Source of the DNA: Actinocrinis sp035653575
GTDB taxonomy: Bacteria > Actinomycetota > Actinomycetes > Streptomycetales > Catenulisporaceae
Reading direction: 5' to 3'
Assembly: GCF_035653575.1 (NCBI RefSeq)
Contig: NZ_DASRBQ010000168.1
Span: 17,785 to 81,784 of the forward strand
DNA: 64,000 nt
In this document: in pieces, positions 1-8,400 of the stretch
Position numbering within the stretch: the stretch's first letter is position 1
Layout: every line of letters begins with the position of its first letter
Made by a program: the position numbers and the translations under genes
Notes under the pieces: model-generated
Told to the model about the DNA's origin: nothing
Seen by the model: the letters and a program-made list of their open reading frames with translations, nothing else
Databases searched by the model: none

Positions 1-135
1 TGCCCGCGCCGGTCCGGCCGCCGGACAGCGTGCTGTACTCCCCCGGTGTTCCAGTCAGGTTCGGCGCGCCGTTGCGGGATCAAGGGCGCCCGCTAATTCA
101 GCATGCTGCGTCCCACGTCGGAAAGCGGTCCAACC

Positions 136-507
136 CTATCCGCGACTGGTGTCGATGACGCAGAACCGGTTGCCGTCAGGGTCCGCCAGCACGACGAAGT
201 CCGGGTCCTGCGGATACATGTCCCAGTCGACGCGCTGCGCGCCGAGCGAGACCAGCCGCTCGACCTCGGCCGCCTGGTCGGCCGCGTCGCCCGCGTAGAG
301 GTCGAGGTGGATGCGCGGGTGGTGCTCGACCGGCGCGTCGCTCGGCTGGAGCCCGAGACCGGGTCCTGATTTACCGTCCGGCGGGATGAGGAACGTCCAG
401 CCGTCCGTCACCTCGTCACGCGGCACGTAGCCGAGCGCCTTGGTCCAGAATTCGACGGCGCGGCGCATGTCGGACACGCCGACGACTACGGTTCCGATGC
501 TCAACAT
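136..507 (-). CDS. VOC-family (glyoxalase/bleomycin-resistance-like) protein
   Basis: A 123-residue single-module protein. It begins SIGTVVVGVSDMRRAVEFWTKALGY, written here as the classic VOC opening (a beta strand, then a helix with the AVEFWTKALGY pattern), and ends with a FVVLADPDGNRFCVID-type strand that carries the usual glutamate/aspartate-rich metal or ligand edge. The reading frame continues 20 codons upstream, but MLSIGTVV is the family-like N-terminus, so the start is placed at 507. VOC proteins include lyases, dioxygenases and antibiotic-binding proteins; the substrate cannot be told from sequence. It stands alone, with a hypothetical gene upstream on the same strand. Confidence 0.8.
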   Translation of the reverse strand: MLSIGTVVVGVSDMRRAVEFWTKALGYVPRDEVTDGWTFLIPPDGKSGPGLGLQPSDAPVEHHPRIHLDLYAGDAADQAAEVERLVSLGAQRVDWDMYPQDPDFVVLADPDGNRFCVIDTSRG

Positions 508-591
508 GCTTCGATTCTCACGGATCGCGCCGCGAAAACGGGCTTCCGCAGCCGGCAAACCATGCACTTGGCGTATCGGCCGCTGCGCTGC

Positions 592-909
592 TCAGAGCTG
601 GCGCCGCACCTCGTCGAGTTCCGCGACGGTGTACTCGCGGTCCGTGGCGATCGCGGCCAGCAGGTCACGCGCCTTAACCACGCGAGGATCGGCTTCCCTG
701 ATCACGACGCGCGCGGCGGCGTCCTCGCCATCGCCGGCCTCGACGACGGCCTGGTATTCGCCCGGCATCAGCGGGCCGTAGTTGCGGGCGAGAATCGCCC
801 CGATCCGCACCGCCGCGGTCAACTCGTCCTGCGGCAAAGCCAACGCCTGCGCTCCGGTGCCGACGTCGGCGAGCACGACAGCCCCCTGAAAATAAGTTAT
901 CCGCCTCAT
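592..909 (-). CDS. Hypothetical 105-residue protein
   Basis: I do not recognise this protein. It is supported as a gene by a GGGGAG ribosome binding site about 6 bases before the ATG. It is soluble, rich in Ala, Val and acidic residues, with no signal peptide or membrane span. The C-terminal third (RDLLAAIATDREYTVAELDEV) looks helical. It is transcribed divergently from the PLP enzyme that starts at 1061 and lies in the same direction as the VOC gene downstream, 84 bases away. Confidence 0.55.
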   Translation of the reverse strand: MRRITYFQGAVVLADVGTGAQALALPQDELTAAVRIGAILARNYGPLMPGEYQAVVEAGDGEDAAARVVIREADPRVVKARDLLAAIATDREYTVAELDEVRRQL

Positions 910-1060
910 CGCCTACTCCCCGTTACGAACCCGTCGCTGTCTCGTCGCATCGCACAGTAGACCACAGACGCCCTGCGGCTTTGCGGACCTTCTCCCCCGG
1001 GTTGTGTCCGAGTGGTCCTTTATGATCGAGAAAAGTCGGTCCCGGAGGGGAGACGGTGCC

Positions 1061-2050
1061 ATGGCCGAGCTCGTGCGGCTCGACGAGGTGTTGGCGGCGG
1101 CGAAGCGGATCGCCGGCATAGCGACCCGTACTCCGCTGCTGCCCTGCCCGTGGGCGGACGCGGACCGGCCGCTGTGGATCAAGGCGGAGTCGCTCCAGCC
1201 AATCGGCGCCTTCAAGATCCGTGGCGCCGTGAACGCCCTCGCCGCGCTCGACGCCGCGGCGCGCGAGGCCGGCGTGATAGCGGTGTCCAGCGGCAACCAC
1301 GCGCAGGCGGTGGCCTATGCGGCGGCGCGGTTCGGCGTGGACGCGCTGATCGTGATCCCGCACGGCTCGGCGCAGAACAAGGTGGCGGCGACGCAGGCGC
1401 TCGGCGCGACGGTCGTGCGGGTGCCCGCGGCCGAGCGCGAGGAGGCGGCCCGCAGGCTCGCGGCCGAGACCGGTCGGATCCTGATTCACCCCTTCGACGA
1501 TCCGCGGGTGATCGCGGGCCAGGGCACCATCGGCGTGGAGATCGCCGAGCAAGCACAGGAGCTTGGCATCTCGGTCGACACGATTCTCACCCCGGTCAGC
1601 GGAGGCGGCCTCGTCTCCGGGGTCGCGGTCGCGGCCAAAGAACTGATGCCGGGCGTCTCGGTGTTCGGCGTGGAGCCGGAGCTGGCGGCCGACGCACACG
1701 AGTCGCTTCGGCGCGGCGAGCGTACGGCCTGGCCGGTGGAGGACACCTGGCGCACGGTCGCGGACGCATTGCGCTCGTCCAGCGTCGGCGAGCTGACCTG
1801 GCTGCATATCAGGGAACTGGTCGACGGCGTCGTCACCGTTCCGGAGCAGGCAATCCTCGACGCGGTGCGCACGCTGGCGGCCAGTGCGCGCCTGGTGGCC
1901 GAGCCGGGTGGGGCGGTGGCGGTCGCGGCCTATCTCGCCCGGCGCGACGAGCTTCCAGCAGGCCGCACCTATGTCGCGGTGCTGAGCGGCGGCAACATCG
2001 ACCGCGACGCCTACAGCAGAATCCTGAGCTCGAACGACACCTCCGGCTGA
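1061..2050 (+). CDS. PLP-dependent threonine/serine dehydratase-like enzyme
   Basis: A 329-residue fold-type II PLP enzyme. The PLP lysine is in IGAFKIRGA (about residue 51), followed by the phosphate and substrate loops SSGNHAQAVA and SGGGLVSG, and the C-terminal SGGN that contacts the pyridine nitrogen. There is no C-terminal ACT domain, so it matches short catabolic threonine dehydratases, serine racemases or hydroxy-aspartate dehydratases rather than feedback-regulated IlvA. An in-frame start exists at 1004, but ATG 1061 has GGAGGGGAGA 8 bases upstream. It converges on the EamA transporter gene, with a 20-bp palindrome between them. Exact substrate is unknown. Confidence 0.85.
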   Translation: MAELVRLDEVLAAAKRIAGIATRTPLLPCPWADADRPLWIKAESLQPIGAFKIRGAVNALAALDAAAREAGVIAVSSGNHAQAVAYAAARFGVDALIVIPHGSAQNKVAATQALGATVVRVPAAEREEAARRLAAETGRILIHPFDDPRVIAGQGTIGVEIAEQAQELGISVDTILTPVSGGGLVSGVAVAAKELMPGVSVFGVEPELAADAHESLRRGERTAWPVEDTWRTVADALRSSSVGELTWLHIRELVDGVVTVPEQAILDAVRTLAASARLVAEPGGAVAVAAYLARRDELPAGRTYVAVLSGGNIDRDAYSRILSSNDTSG

Positions 2051-2075
2051 GGCCGGGCCCGAAGCCGGAAACGAA

Positions 2076-2095
2076 GCCTCGATCGCGATCGAGGC
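2076..2095. terminator. 20-bp perfect palindrome between convergent genes
   Basis: GCCTCGATCGCGATCGAGGC is a perfect palindrome in the 71-base gap between the stops at 2050 (+) and 2122 (-). It can fold to an 8-bp stem with a CGCG loop on either strand, as expected of a bidirectional terminator. There is no U-run, which is common for actinobacterial hairpin terminators. Confidence 0.5.
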
Positions 2096-2121
2096 ACAGG
2101 GTGAGGGCGCGGCGGAAGCGG

Positions 2122-3030
2122 CTACGCCGTTGTAGAGCTGTGCTGGAGCTGGTCCGACAGCTCCTCTCCGGCCTTGCCCTGCGCCGGGCTCTGGCCGGAG
2201 GCCAGCGGCGAGCGCGCCAGTTCGATATAGCCGATCGCGATCGCGATCAGGCCCAGCATCTCCGGCACCAGCCACCAGCCGAAGCGCATGTCCTCCGCGA
2301 ACAACAGGACGCCGTAGCACGAGCTGATCAGCGCGTCGCCGATGGTCAGCATCGGCTGCGAGGCGACCAGGGTGCCCGCCTGCAGCGCGTTCTGCAGCAG
2401 GAACAGCGAGCCGACTCCGGCCGCCGCGGTCGCGTAGAGCTGCCAGGTGCTGAAGAACGCGGCCGGACCGTCCGCGAGCGTGGACATGGCCTGCTTCATC
2501 AGCGCCGCGGTCAGCGCATACCCGCAGGCCGCGGCCAGGCCGAGGAGGGCGGCCCGAGGCTCGCCGTGCGCCCGCAGCGCCGAGACCAGCAGCACCGCCT
2601 CGAAGCCGCCGGTGGCGATCAGCGCCAGTACCCAGAGCTGGTTGGACGGCCGGTCGATGCCTCCGGACGGAGCCGCCGCCGCGAGCGCTACCGCGAGACC
2701 GACGGTGACCGCGGCCACCGCGGCCCAGGTGCGGCGCGGCAGCCGGTGCCGGAAGAGCAGGCCGGCGATCAGCAGCGCGAGCGGCAGTTCGATGATGAAG
2801 ATCGGCTGTACCAGGGCGACCGGCCCGGTGCCCAGCGCCGCGGCCTGGAACAGCGCCGCCGCGCCGACCATGCCGATCCCGGCCAGCCAGATCCGCCGGC
2901 GCACCAGATAGGCGAAAAGCGACAGCCGGAAGGCGCCGTCCGAGGGTGCCTCGCTCGCGGCCCGGCGTTGAAATACCGAGGCCGATGCATTGCTGAGCGC
3001 CGTCAGCACCGCGAACAAGACACAGATCAC
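2122..3030 (-). CDS. EamA/DMT-family membrane transporter
   Basis: A 302-residue protein made of alternating hydrophobic segments, about nine or ten predicted membrane helices in two repeats, ending in a short polar tail. The architecture and the GxxxALTAALMK and LASQPMLTIGDAL-type segments fit the drug/metabolite transporter superfamily. A clear paralog sits at 59453-60325, sharing the N-terminal SxFQRRAA/SVLQRRAA, the TAALMK, FxSWQLYA and GVGSLxLLQxAL stretches. Substrate is not inferable. The 126 bases upstream show no obvious promoter. Confidence 0.8.
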   Translation of the reverse strand: MICVLFAVLTALSNASASVFQRRAASEAPSDGAFRLSLFAYLVRRRIWLAGIGMVGAAALFQAAALGTGPVALVQPIFIIELPLALLIAGLLFRHRLPRRTWAAVAAVTVGLAVALAAAAPSGGIDRPSNQLWVLALIATGGFEAVLLVSALRAHGEPRAALLGLAAACGYALTAALMKQAMSTLADGPAAFFSTWQLYATAAAGVGSLFLLQNALQAGTLVASQPMLTIGDALISSCYGVLLFAEDMRFGWWLVPEMLGLIAIAIGYIELARSPLASGQSPAQGKAGEELSDQLQHSSTTA

Positions 3031-3156
3031 GAAAATCAGCTTCCCGCTCCGCCGCCCCCGACACGCGGCTTACTGCCCTATGACGCGAATGAACGACTCC
3101 CGTCGATGAATTGTTCCCGGCGTGGTAACCGTGCGGGCGGCGGCGCGGGGCCTGCG

Positions 3157-4614
3157 CTAAACGGCGTATTCCGGTGCGTGCCTCGGCCACGGCCGCGCCG
3201 TTTCGAGCTGCGCCGCCAGCGCGAGTAGCCGCTGCTCGCCGCCGGGCCGCGCGACCAACTGGACGCCCAGCGGCCAGCCTCCCGGGTCGTGTACGCCAGC
3301 GGGCACGCTCATCGCGGGCCATCCGGCGATATTCCACGGCCCGAGCAGCTGGCCGACCCGGACGCTGGTGATCGTGTTGCGCACGGCCGCACGCTCGCCG
3401 TAACGGCGCGCGAACGGCGGCGGCACCGCGACTGCCGGGAGAACGAGCACGTCAACGTCGCCGAAGAACGCGTCGGCGGCCCCGCTGCGCCAACGCTCGC
3501 GCGCTCCGCCGCCGCCAAAGTGCGCGGCGTTCAGCACGCCTCCGATGGCGGCCATCTGGCGCGTTGAGCGGTCCAGCTTCGAGTGGTCGAGTTTGCGCGC
3601 GTCCTCGTGCGCGCAGGAATACCAGGTACGCAACGCCGCAGGCCCAAGCCACATCGGGTAGCGCGTGGTGTGGCGACTGACGGTGTGTCCGAAGGTCGCG
3701 AGCAGATCGCCGGTCTCGATGACGGCCGCCTCACAGCGTTGATCGATGGGCAGACCGAGCTGCGTGGGGCGCACGGATACGCCGACCCGCACGGTCTTTG
3801 AACCTGCGCCCATTGAACCCGCGCCCTTTGAATCAGCGCCGTTCGAGGCAGCGCCGTTCGAGGCAGCGCCGTTCGAATCGGCTTCGTCGAGTTCTGCGAG
3901 TTTCGGGTCGTCCGCCATCACCGACAACGCCAGCGCGGCGTCGCGCACCGTCGTGGCCAGCGGGCCGTTCTCGGACAGTCCATACCAGGGCACGCTGCCA
4001 TCCTCGTTGAGCAGCGGCGGCACCACCCCGGCCCCCGGCTTGATCCCGACCAGCCCGCACAAGGACGCCGGGATCCGGATCGAGCCGAGCCCGTCGTTTC
4101 CGTGCGCGATCGGGACCAGGGCCGCGCTGACGGCGGTCGCGCTGCCGCCGGACGAGCCGCCCGCGGTGGTCTGGCGGTTCCACGGATTCCTGGCGATGCC
4201 GTAGACGCTGTCCGACATCGGCATCAAGCACAGCTCGGGCACGTTGGCCAGCCCGACCACGATCGCGCCTGCCGCACGCAGCCGCGCGACGACCGGATGG
4301 TCCGACTCGTTGGTCGCCTCAGAACTCGCGGACGAGCCGTTGCGGGTCTGCTCACCGGCCACCGCGACGTTGTCCTTGATCGCGACGGGAACCCCGGCCA
4401 ACGGCAGCTCCCCAAGGTCCGGACGCGCGGCGAGCGCGTCGGCCTCAGCAAGCGCCTCCTCGTGCCGGACCTTGCGGAAAGCGCCGAGTTGCGAGTTCAG
4501 CCGCTCGATCCGGTCAAGGTGCTGCTGTACCACGCGCCGCGGCGCCGCCTCACCGCGGCGCACGGCCTCAGCGATCTGCTGTGCGGTGCGGCCGATCCAG
4601 CTCTCCGAATTCAT
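3157..4614 (-). CDS. Amidase-signature (AS) family hydrolase with pentapeptide-repeat insert
   Basis: A 485-residue amidase-signature enzyme that hydrolyses C-N amide bonds. The Lys-cisSer-Ser triad is visible: K80 in AGVPVAIKDN, S155 in AGGSSGGSAT and nucleophile S178 in GNDGLGSIRIPA (the usual GGGS reads GLGS). Residues 244-273 are six tandem five-residue units (EADSN, GAASN, GAASN, GADSK, GAGSM, GAGSK) encoded by 15-bp repeats; this is a likely surface-loop expansion. No Shine-Dalgarno is visible before the ATG, so it may be leaderless. It is divergent from aroQ across 84 bases. Substrate is unknown. Confidence 0.88.
   Translation of the reverse strand: MNSESWIGRTAQQIAEAVRRGEAAPRRVVQQHLDRIERLNSQLGAFRKVRHEEALAEADALAARPDLGELPLAGVPVAIKDNVAVAGEQTRNGSSASSEATNESDHPVVARLRAAGAIVVGLANVPELCLMPMSDSVYGIARNPWNRQTTAGGSSGGSATAVSAALVPIAHGNDGLGSIRIPASLCGLVGIKPGAGVVPPLLNEDGSVPWYGLSENGPLATTVRDAALALSVMADDPKLAELDEADSNGAASNGAASNGADSKGAGSMGAGSKTVRVGVSVRPTQLGLPIDQRCEAAVIETGDLLATFGHTVSRHTTRYPMWLGPAALRTWYSCAHEDARKLDHSKLDRSTRQMAAIGGVLNAAHFGGGGARERWRSGAADAFFGDVDVLVLPAVAVPPPFARRYGERAAVRNTITSVRVGQLLGPWNIAGWPAMSVPAGVHDPGGWPLGVQLVARPGGEQRLLALAAQLETARPWPRHAPEYAV
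3796..3885. repeat. Six 15-bp tandem repeats inside the amidase gene
   Basis: Six head-to-tail 15-bp units. Units 4 and 5 (3841-3855 and 3856-3870, GTTCGAGGCAGCGCC) are identical; the others differ by a few bases. They stay in frame and encode the (E/G)A(D/A/G)S(N/K/M) pentapeptides of the amidase insert. Confidence 0.9.
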
Positions 4615-4698
4615 GCCCGTAGGCTCGACCGGCGACGGCTTCGCGTCAACCGGGCGAGGGCGCGTGCGAACCCGCGGCGCAGGCGGGAAGATCTACCC

Positions 4699-5163
4699 AT
4701 GCCTTCCGTTCTGATCGTCAACGGCCCGAACCTCAACCTGCTGGGCACCCGCGAGCTCGGGATCTACGGCGCGCACACGCTCGCGGACGTCGAGGCGATG
4801 TGCCACAAGGCCGCGGCCGCGCTCGGCTTGGAGGCGCAGTGCCGCCAGTCGAACCACGAGGGTCAGCTGGTCGACTGGCTTCAGGAGGCCGGGGCCGAGC
4901 AGCAGGCGGGGCGGCTGATCGGTGCGGTACTGAACGCGGGGGCGTATACGCACACCTCGATCGCGCTGCACGACGCGATCAAGGGCGCGCACCTGCGCGT
5001 CGTCGAGCTGCACATCTCCAACGTGCACGCGCGCGAGAGCTTCCGGCACCACTCCTACATCTCGCCGGTCGCCGCCGGCATCGTGATCGGCTTCGGCGTC
5101 GAAGGCTATCCGCTCGCCATCCAGGGCCTGCACCGCCTCGCCGCCGCCGAGAGCGCGCGCTGA
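4699..5163 (+). CDS. aroQ: Type II 3-dehydroquinate dehydratase
   Basis: A 154-residue protein of the usual length for class II dehydroquinase, which makes 3-dehydroshikimate in the shikimate pathway (or acts in quinate breakdown). Visible landmarks are NGPNLNLLGTRE at the N-terminus, the catalytic tyrosine loop region (IYGAHTL), QSNHEGQLVDW, LNAGAYTHTS and ELHISNVHARE with SFRHHSYIS. ATG 4699 is chosen because the family starts within a few residues of the NGPNLN strand; the longer in-frame ORF upstream overlaps the divergent amidase. It is not in a visible aro operon. Confidence 0.95.
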   Translation: MPSVLIVNGPNLNLLGTRELGIYGAHTLADVEAMCHKAAAALGLEAQCRQSNHEGQLVDWLQEAGAEQQAGRLIGAVLNAGAYTHTSIALHDAIKGAHLRVVELHISNVHARESFRHHSYISPVAAGIVIGFGVEGYPLAIQGLHRLAAAESAR

Positions 5164-5198
5164 ATCGAGAGCTCCCGGTGACCTGGTGACGCCCGCTC

Positions 5199-6422
5199 TT
5201 ACCGGTACGCGGACTGGCCGGTGAGCGCCTGGCCGACCACCAGGGTGTGGATCTCCTCGGTGCCCTCGTAGGTGAGCACTGATTCGAGGTTGTTGGCGTG
5301 GCGGATCGGCGAGTAGTCGAGCGAGACGCCGTTGGCGCCGAGGATGGTCCGGCACTCGCGGGCGATCTCGATCGCCTGGCGCACGTTGTTCAGCTTGCCC
5401 GCGCTGACCTGCTCGGGCCGGATCCGGCCGGCGTCCTTGAGCCGGCCGAGGTGCAGCGCGAGCAGCATCGCGGTGTTCAGCGACACGGCCATGCCGGCCA
5501 GCTTGCGCTGAGTGAGCTGGAAGGCGCTGATCGGCCTGCCGAACTGCACCCGCTGGCCGGCGTATTCGAGGGCCGTCTGGAGGCAGTCGCGGGCCGCGCC
5601 CACCGCGCCGAACAGGATGCCGAAGCGCGCCTCGTTCAGGCAGGACAGCGGCGCGCCGAGGCCGCGGGCTTCCGGCAGCCGCGCCGCGTCCGGGAGGCGC
5701 ACCTCCTCGAAGACCAGCTCGGAGGTGACCGACGCGCGCAGCGACTGCTTGTTCTCGATGTCGCGGGTGCTGAAGCCGGGCGTGCCGCGGGGCACGAGGA
5801 AGCCGCGGATGCCGTCCTCGGTGCCGGCCCAGACCGTCGCCACGTCGGCGATGCCGCCGTTGGTGATCCACATCTTGGCGCCGTTGAGGATCCAGTCGCC
5901 GCCCGCGCCGCCCTGCTGTACCGCGCGGGTGCGCATATTGGCCGGATCCGAGCCGAAGTCCGGTTCGGTCAGGCCGAAGCAGCCGATCGCCTCGCCCGCG
6001 GCCAGCCGCGGGAGCCACTGCTGCCGCTGCTCCGCGGAGCCGTAGCGGCGGATCGAGTACATCGACAGCGAACCCTGCACGGACACGAAGCTGCGCAGCC
6101 CGGAGTCGGCCGCCTCCAGTTCGAGGCAGGCCAGGCCGTACGCCGTCGCGCTCGTGCCCGCGCAGCCGTAGCCCTCCAGGTGCATGCCGAGCAGGCCCAG
6201 CCTGCCCAGCTCGGGGACCAGGTCGCGCGGGAAGTGGCCGCGTTCGAACCAGCTGCCGATGTGCGGCCGCACCCGGTCGGCCAGCAGCTCGCGCACCGTG
6301 CGCTGGATGGCCCGCTCCTCCTCCCCCAGCAGGGAGGAGAGGTCCAGTAGATCCAGCGGGTCGGCCAGCGGACCCGGTGCGGCGCTCGTGTTCGCCGGGG
6401 TCTTCTTCGCGGTGTCAGTCAC
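5199..6422 (-). CDS. gcdH: Acyl-CoA dehydrogenase, glutaryl-CoA dehydrogenase type
   Basis: A 407-residue FAD acyl-CoA dehydrogenase. The CFGLTEPDFGSDP and WITNG flavin motifs are clear, and the C-terminal LTYEGTEEIHTLVVGQALTG carries the catalytic-base glutamate where glutaryl-CoA dehydrogenases have it. The N-terminal SGLRSFVSVQGSLSM segment is also typical of that subgroup, which oxidatively decarboxylates glutaryl-CoA to crotonyl-CoA in lysine and tryptophan breakdown. It converges on aroQ with 35 bases between. No electron-transfer or glutarate genes lie beside it, so the substrate rests on motif resemblance alone. Confidence 0.85.
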   Translation of the reverse strand: MTDTAKKTPANTSAAPGPLADPLDLLDLSSLLGEEERAIQRTVRELLADRVRPHIGSWFERGHFPRDLVPELGRLGLLGMHLEGYGCAGTSATAYGLACLELEAADSGLRSFVSVQGSLSMYSIRRYGSAEQRQQWLPRLAAGEAIGCFGLTEPDFGSDPANMRTRAVQQGGAGGDWILNGAKMWITNGGIADVATVWAGTEDGIRGFLVPRGTPGFSTRDIENKQSLRASVTSELVFEEVRLPDAARLPEARGLGAPLSCLNEARFGILFGAVGAARDCLQTALEYAGQRVQFGRPISAFQLTQRKLAGMAVSLNTAMLLALHLGRLKDAGRIRPEQVSAGKLNNVRQAIEIARECRTILGANGVSLDYSPIRHANNLESVLTYEGTEEIHTLVVGQALTGQSAYR

Positions 6423-6469
6423 ACCGTTATCTGTATCACCCGGCTGTCTCGATCACCCGGCCGCTACCT

Positions 6470-6515
6470 CTTCACCGCCCTCATACCTTCACCGCCCTCA
6501 TCCCTTCACCGCACC
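6470..6515. repeat. 17-bp tandem repeat at the 3' end of a permease gene
   Basis: Two near-identical 17-bp units (6470-6486 and 6487-6503, CTTCACCGCCCTCAT plus two bases) and a partial third copy to 6515. The array spans the stop codon (6498-6500) of the sugar permease, so the stop-codon context is duplicated downstream of the gene. Confidence 0.8.
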
Positions 6516-7391
6516 GGTCAGGCCGCCGACGATGCGCCGTTCCGCGATCGCCAGGAAGGCGAGGGCGGGCACCATGGACAGGCCGGTGAACGCCAGGATC
6601 TTCGCGGTGTCCTGCGTGTACTGGGTCTGGAAGTTCGCCACGCCCAGCGGCAGGGTGAAGTTGTTCTGGTCGTTGAACGCGAGCAGCGGCAGCAGGTACG
6701 CGTTCCAGCTGGTCACGAACGCCAGGATGCCGACCGTGATCAGCGCGGGCCGGGACAGCGGCAGCAGGATCCGCCAGAAGAAGCCGAGCCGGCTCGCGCC
6801 GTCGAGCATCGCCGCGTCCTCGATCTCCCCGGGGACGGCCCGCATGAACGGCCGCAGGATCACGATCGTGGCCGGCAGCGAGAAGGCGGACTCCGGGATC
6901 GCCACGCCCCACCAGTGCTCCAGCATGTGCAGGTCGTGCAGCAGCAGGAACAGCGGCAGCGCCGCGACGCCGATCGGGAACAGCAGGCCGATGGTGAAGA
7001 AGCTGTAGAACGCCTCGCGGCCGCGGAAGTCATAGCGCGAGAGCGCGTAGGCGGCCATCGAGCCGACGCCCACCGCGATCGCGGTGGCGACCACCGCGAT
7101 CAGGATGCTGTTGTAGATGTTGCGCCAGAACTGCCCGTTGCTCAGGACGCTGGTGTAGTTCGACCACACCCAGTGGTGCGGCACCAGCGCCGCGGGGTCC
7201 GAGTTCAGCTCCGCGTTGGTACGGAAACCGCCGAGGATCACGAACAGCAGCGGGACCACGGTGAGCCCGATGACGAGGATCGCCACCAGATACGCCACCC
7301 ACGTGCGCCCCCCGCGGGGTGCGCCGCCGCGCCGGCCGCGCCGGGGAGCGGCGGCCATTCCGGCCGCCGTCGTGTTCACAGCAGCTGACAT
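6498..7391 (-). CDS. Carbohydrate ABC transporter permease, MalG/LacG type
   Basis: A 297-residue inner-membrane permease with six predicted helices. The cytoplasmic EAA loop reads EIEDAAMLDGASRLGFFWRILLPL, quoted only in part as DAAMLDGASRLGFFW, with the family D-G spacing. It starts 4 bases after the stop of the partner permease, so the two are cotranslated. Together with the binding protein upstream it makes a CUT1-type oligosaccharide importer. No nucleotide-binding subunit is encoded here; actinomycete CUT1 systems commonly share the ATPase MsiK, which would have to be elsewhere in the genome. Confidence 0.92.
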   Translation of the reverse strand: MSAAVNTTAAGMAAAPRRGRRGGAPRGGRTWVAYLVAILVIGLTVVPLLFVILGGFRTNAELNSDPAALVPHHWVWSNYTSVLSNGQFWRNIYNSILIAVVATAIAVGVGSMAAYALSRYDFRGREAFYSFFTIGLLFPIGVAALPLFLLLHDLHMLEHWWGVAIPESAFSLPATIVILRPFMRAVPGEIEDAAMLDGASRLGFFWRILLPLSRPALITVGILAFVTSWNAYLLPLLAFNDQNNFTLPLGVANFQTQYTQDTAKILAFTGLSMVPALAFLAIAERRIVGGLTGAVKG

Positions 7392-7395
7392 GCCG

Positions 7396-8400
7396 TCACC
7401 CCACCACCCGGGTCAGTGCGCCCTCGGTGTCGCGGCGCAGCACGAAGCGCTGGTAGGCCAGCGCGAAGATGAAGCAGATGATGAACAGGATCACGGCGAC
7501 CGCGCTGGCGAAGCCGTACTGCTGCTGGCTGATGCCGAAGTTGTAGATGTACGTCACCATCGTGTTCGACGCCTCGGCCGGGCCGCCGCGGGTCATGATC
7601 CACACCAGGTCGAACAGCTGCAGCGAGCCGATCACGGACAGGAAGATCCAGATCCGGATGGTCGGGCCCAGCAGCGGCAGCACGATGTGCCGGGTGACCT
7701 GCCAGGAACTCGCGCCGTCGAGCGCGGCCACCTCGCGCAGCTCGGACGGGACCCCCTGCAGTCCCGCGAGCAACAGGATGATGCCGAACCCGATGTACTT
7801 CCAGGTGATCACCACGAAGAGGGTGTAGAGCACGAGGCTGGTGCTGCCCAGCCAGTCGTGCACCTGGCTGCCGAGGCCGACCGAGGTGAGTACCTGATCG
7901 ACGAAGCCGCTCGGCTGCAGCATCTGGTACCAGATCACGGCGGTGATCGCCTCGGACAGCACATACGGTGCGAAGACCACCAGGCGCAGGAAGGCGCGGC
8001 CCTTGAGGTTGCGGTTGAGCAGCATCGCCAGGCCGATGCTCAGCGGCAGCTGGATGACCAGCGAGAGCCCGACGATGATCAGGTTGTGCCAGAGCGAGTG
8101 CTGGAAGTTCGTGCCCTTGATCGCGCTGGTGTAGTTCGACAGGCCGGCCGAGGTGAGCGTGCCGTAGCCGTTCCAGTTGTAAAAGCTGTAGTAGGCGGCC
8201 AAGGCCATCGGCGCCAGCACGAAGCCCGCGAAAAGGATCGTCGCGGGCGTCAGCAGCAGGATGAGTTCGAGCCGCTTGCGCCGCCCGCCCGGACGGACCG
8301 GGCGCGCCGTGGCGGCGCGGCCGGAGCGTCCGAGCGTCTCGTCACCCGCCACGGCGGGGATGGCGTCGGCCATCCCCGCCGTGACCCGTGCCTCGCTCAT
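7396..8400 (-). CDS. Carbohydrate ABC transporter permease, MalF/LacF type
   Basis: A 334-residue permease with six or so membrane spans after a polar N-terminus, and an EAA loop of the form ELREVAALDGASSWQVTRHI. Its ATG overlaps the TAA of the binding-protein gene by one base (TAATG), which implies translational coupling. It is the second gene of a three-gene operon transcribed leftward from 9692. With the downstream permease it forms the membrane channel of a sugar importer; the sugar is not shown by sequence, although the adjacent GH3 glycosidase suggests a plant-derived gluco- or xylo-oligosaccharide. Confidence 0.92.
   Translation of the reverse strand: MSEARVTAGMADAIPAVAGDETLGRSGRAATARPVRPGGRRKRLELILLLTPATILFAGFVLAPMALAAYYSFYNWNGYGTLTSAGLSNYTSAIKGTNFQHSLWHNLIIVGLSLVIQLPLSIGLAMLLNRNLKGRAFLRLVVFAPYVLSEAITAVIWYQMLQPSGFVDQVLTSVGLGSQVHDWLGSTSLVLYTLFVVITWKYIGFGIILLLAGLQGVPSELREVAALDGASSWQVTRHIVLPLLGPTIRIWIFLSVIGSLQLFDLVWIMTRGGPAEASNTMVTYIYNFGISQQQYGFASAVAVILFIICFIFALAYQRFVLRRDTEGALTRVVG

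Noticed and set aside
1..135. A gene or element at the left edge of the window
   Set aside because: No convincing coding frame, hairpin or promoter was seen in these 135 bases.
923..3337. An 804-codon minus-strand frame antisense to the PLP enzyme and across the EamA gene
   Set aside because: It is a shadow frame in GC-rich DNA: low complexity, Arg/Ala/Gly-rich, and the opposite or shifted frames carry clear enzyme families.
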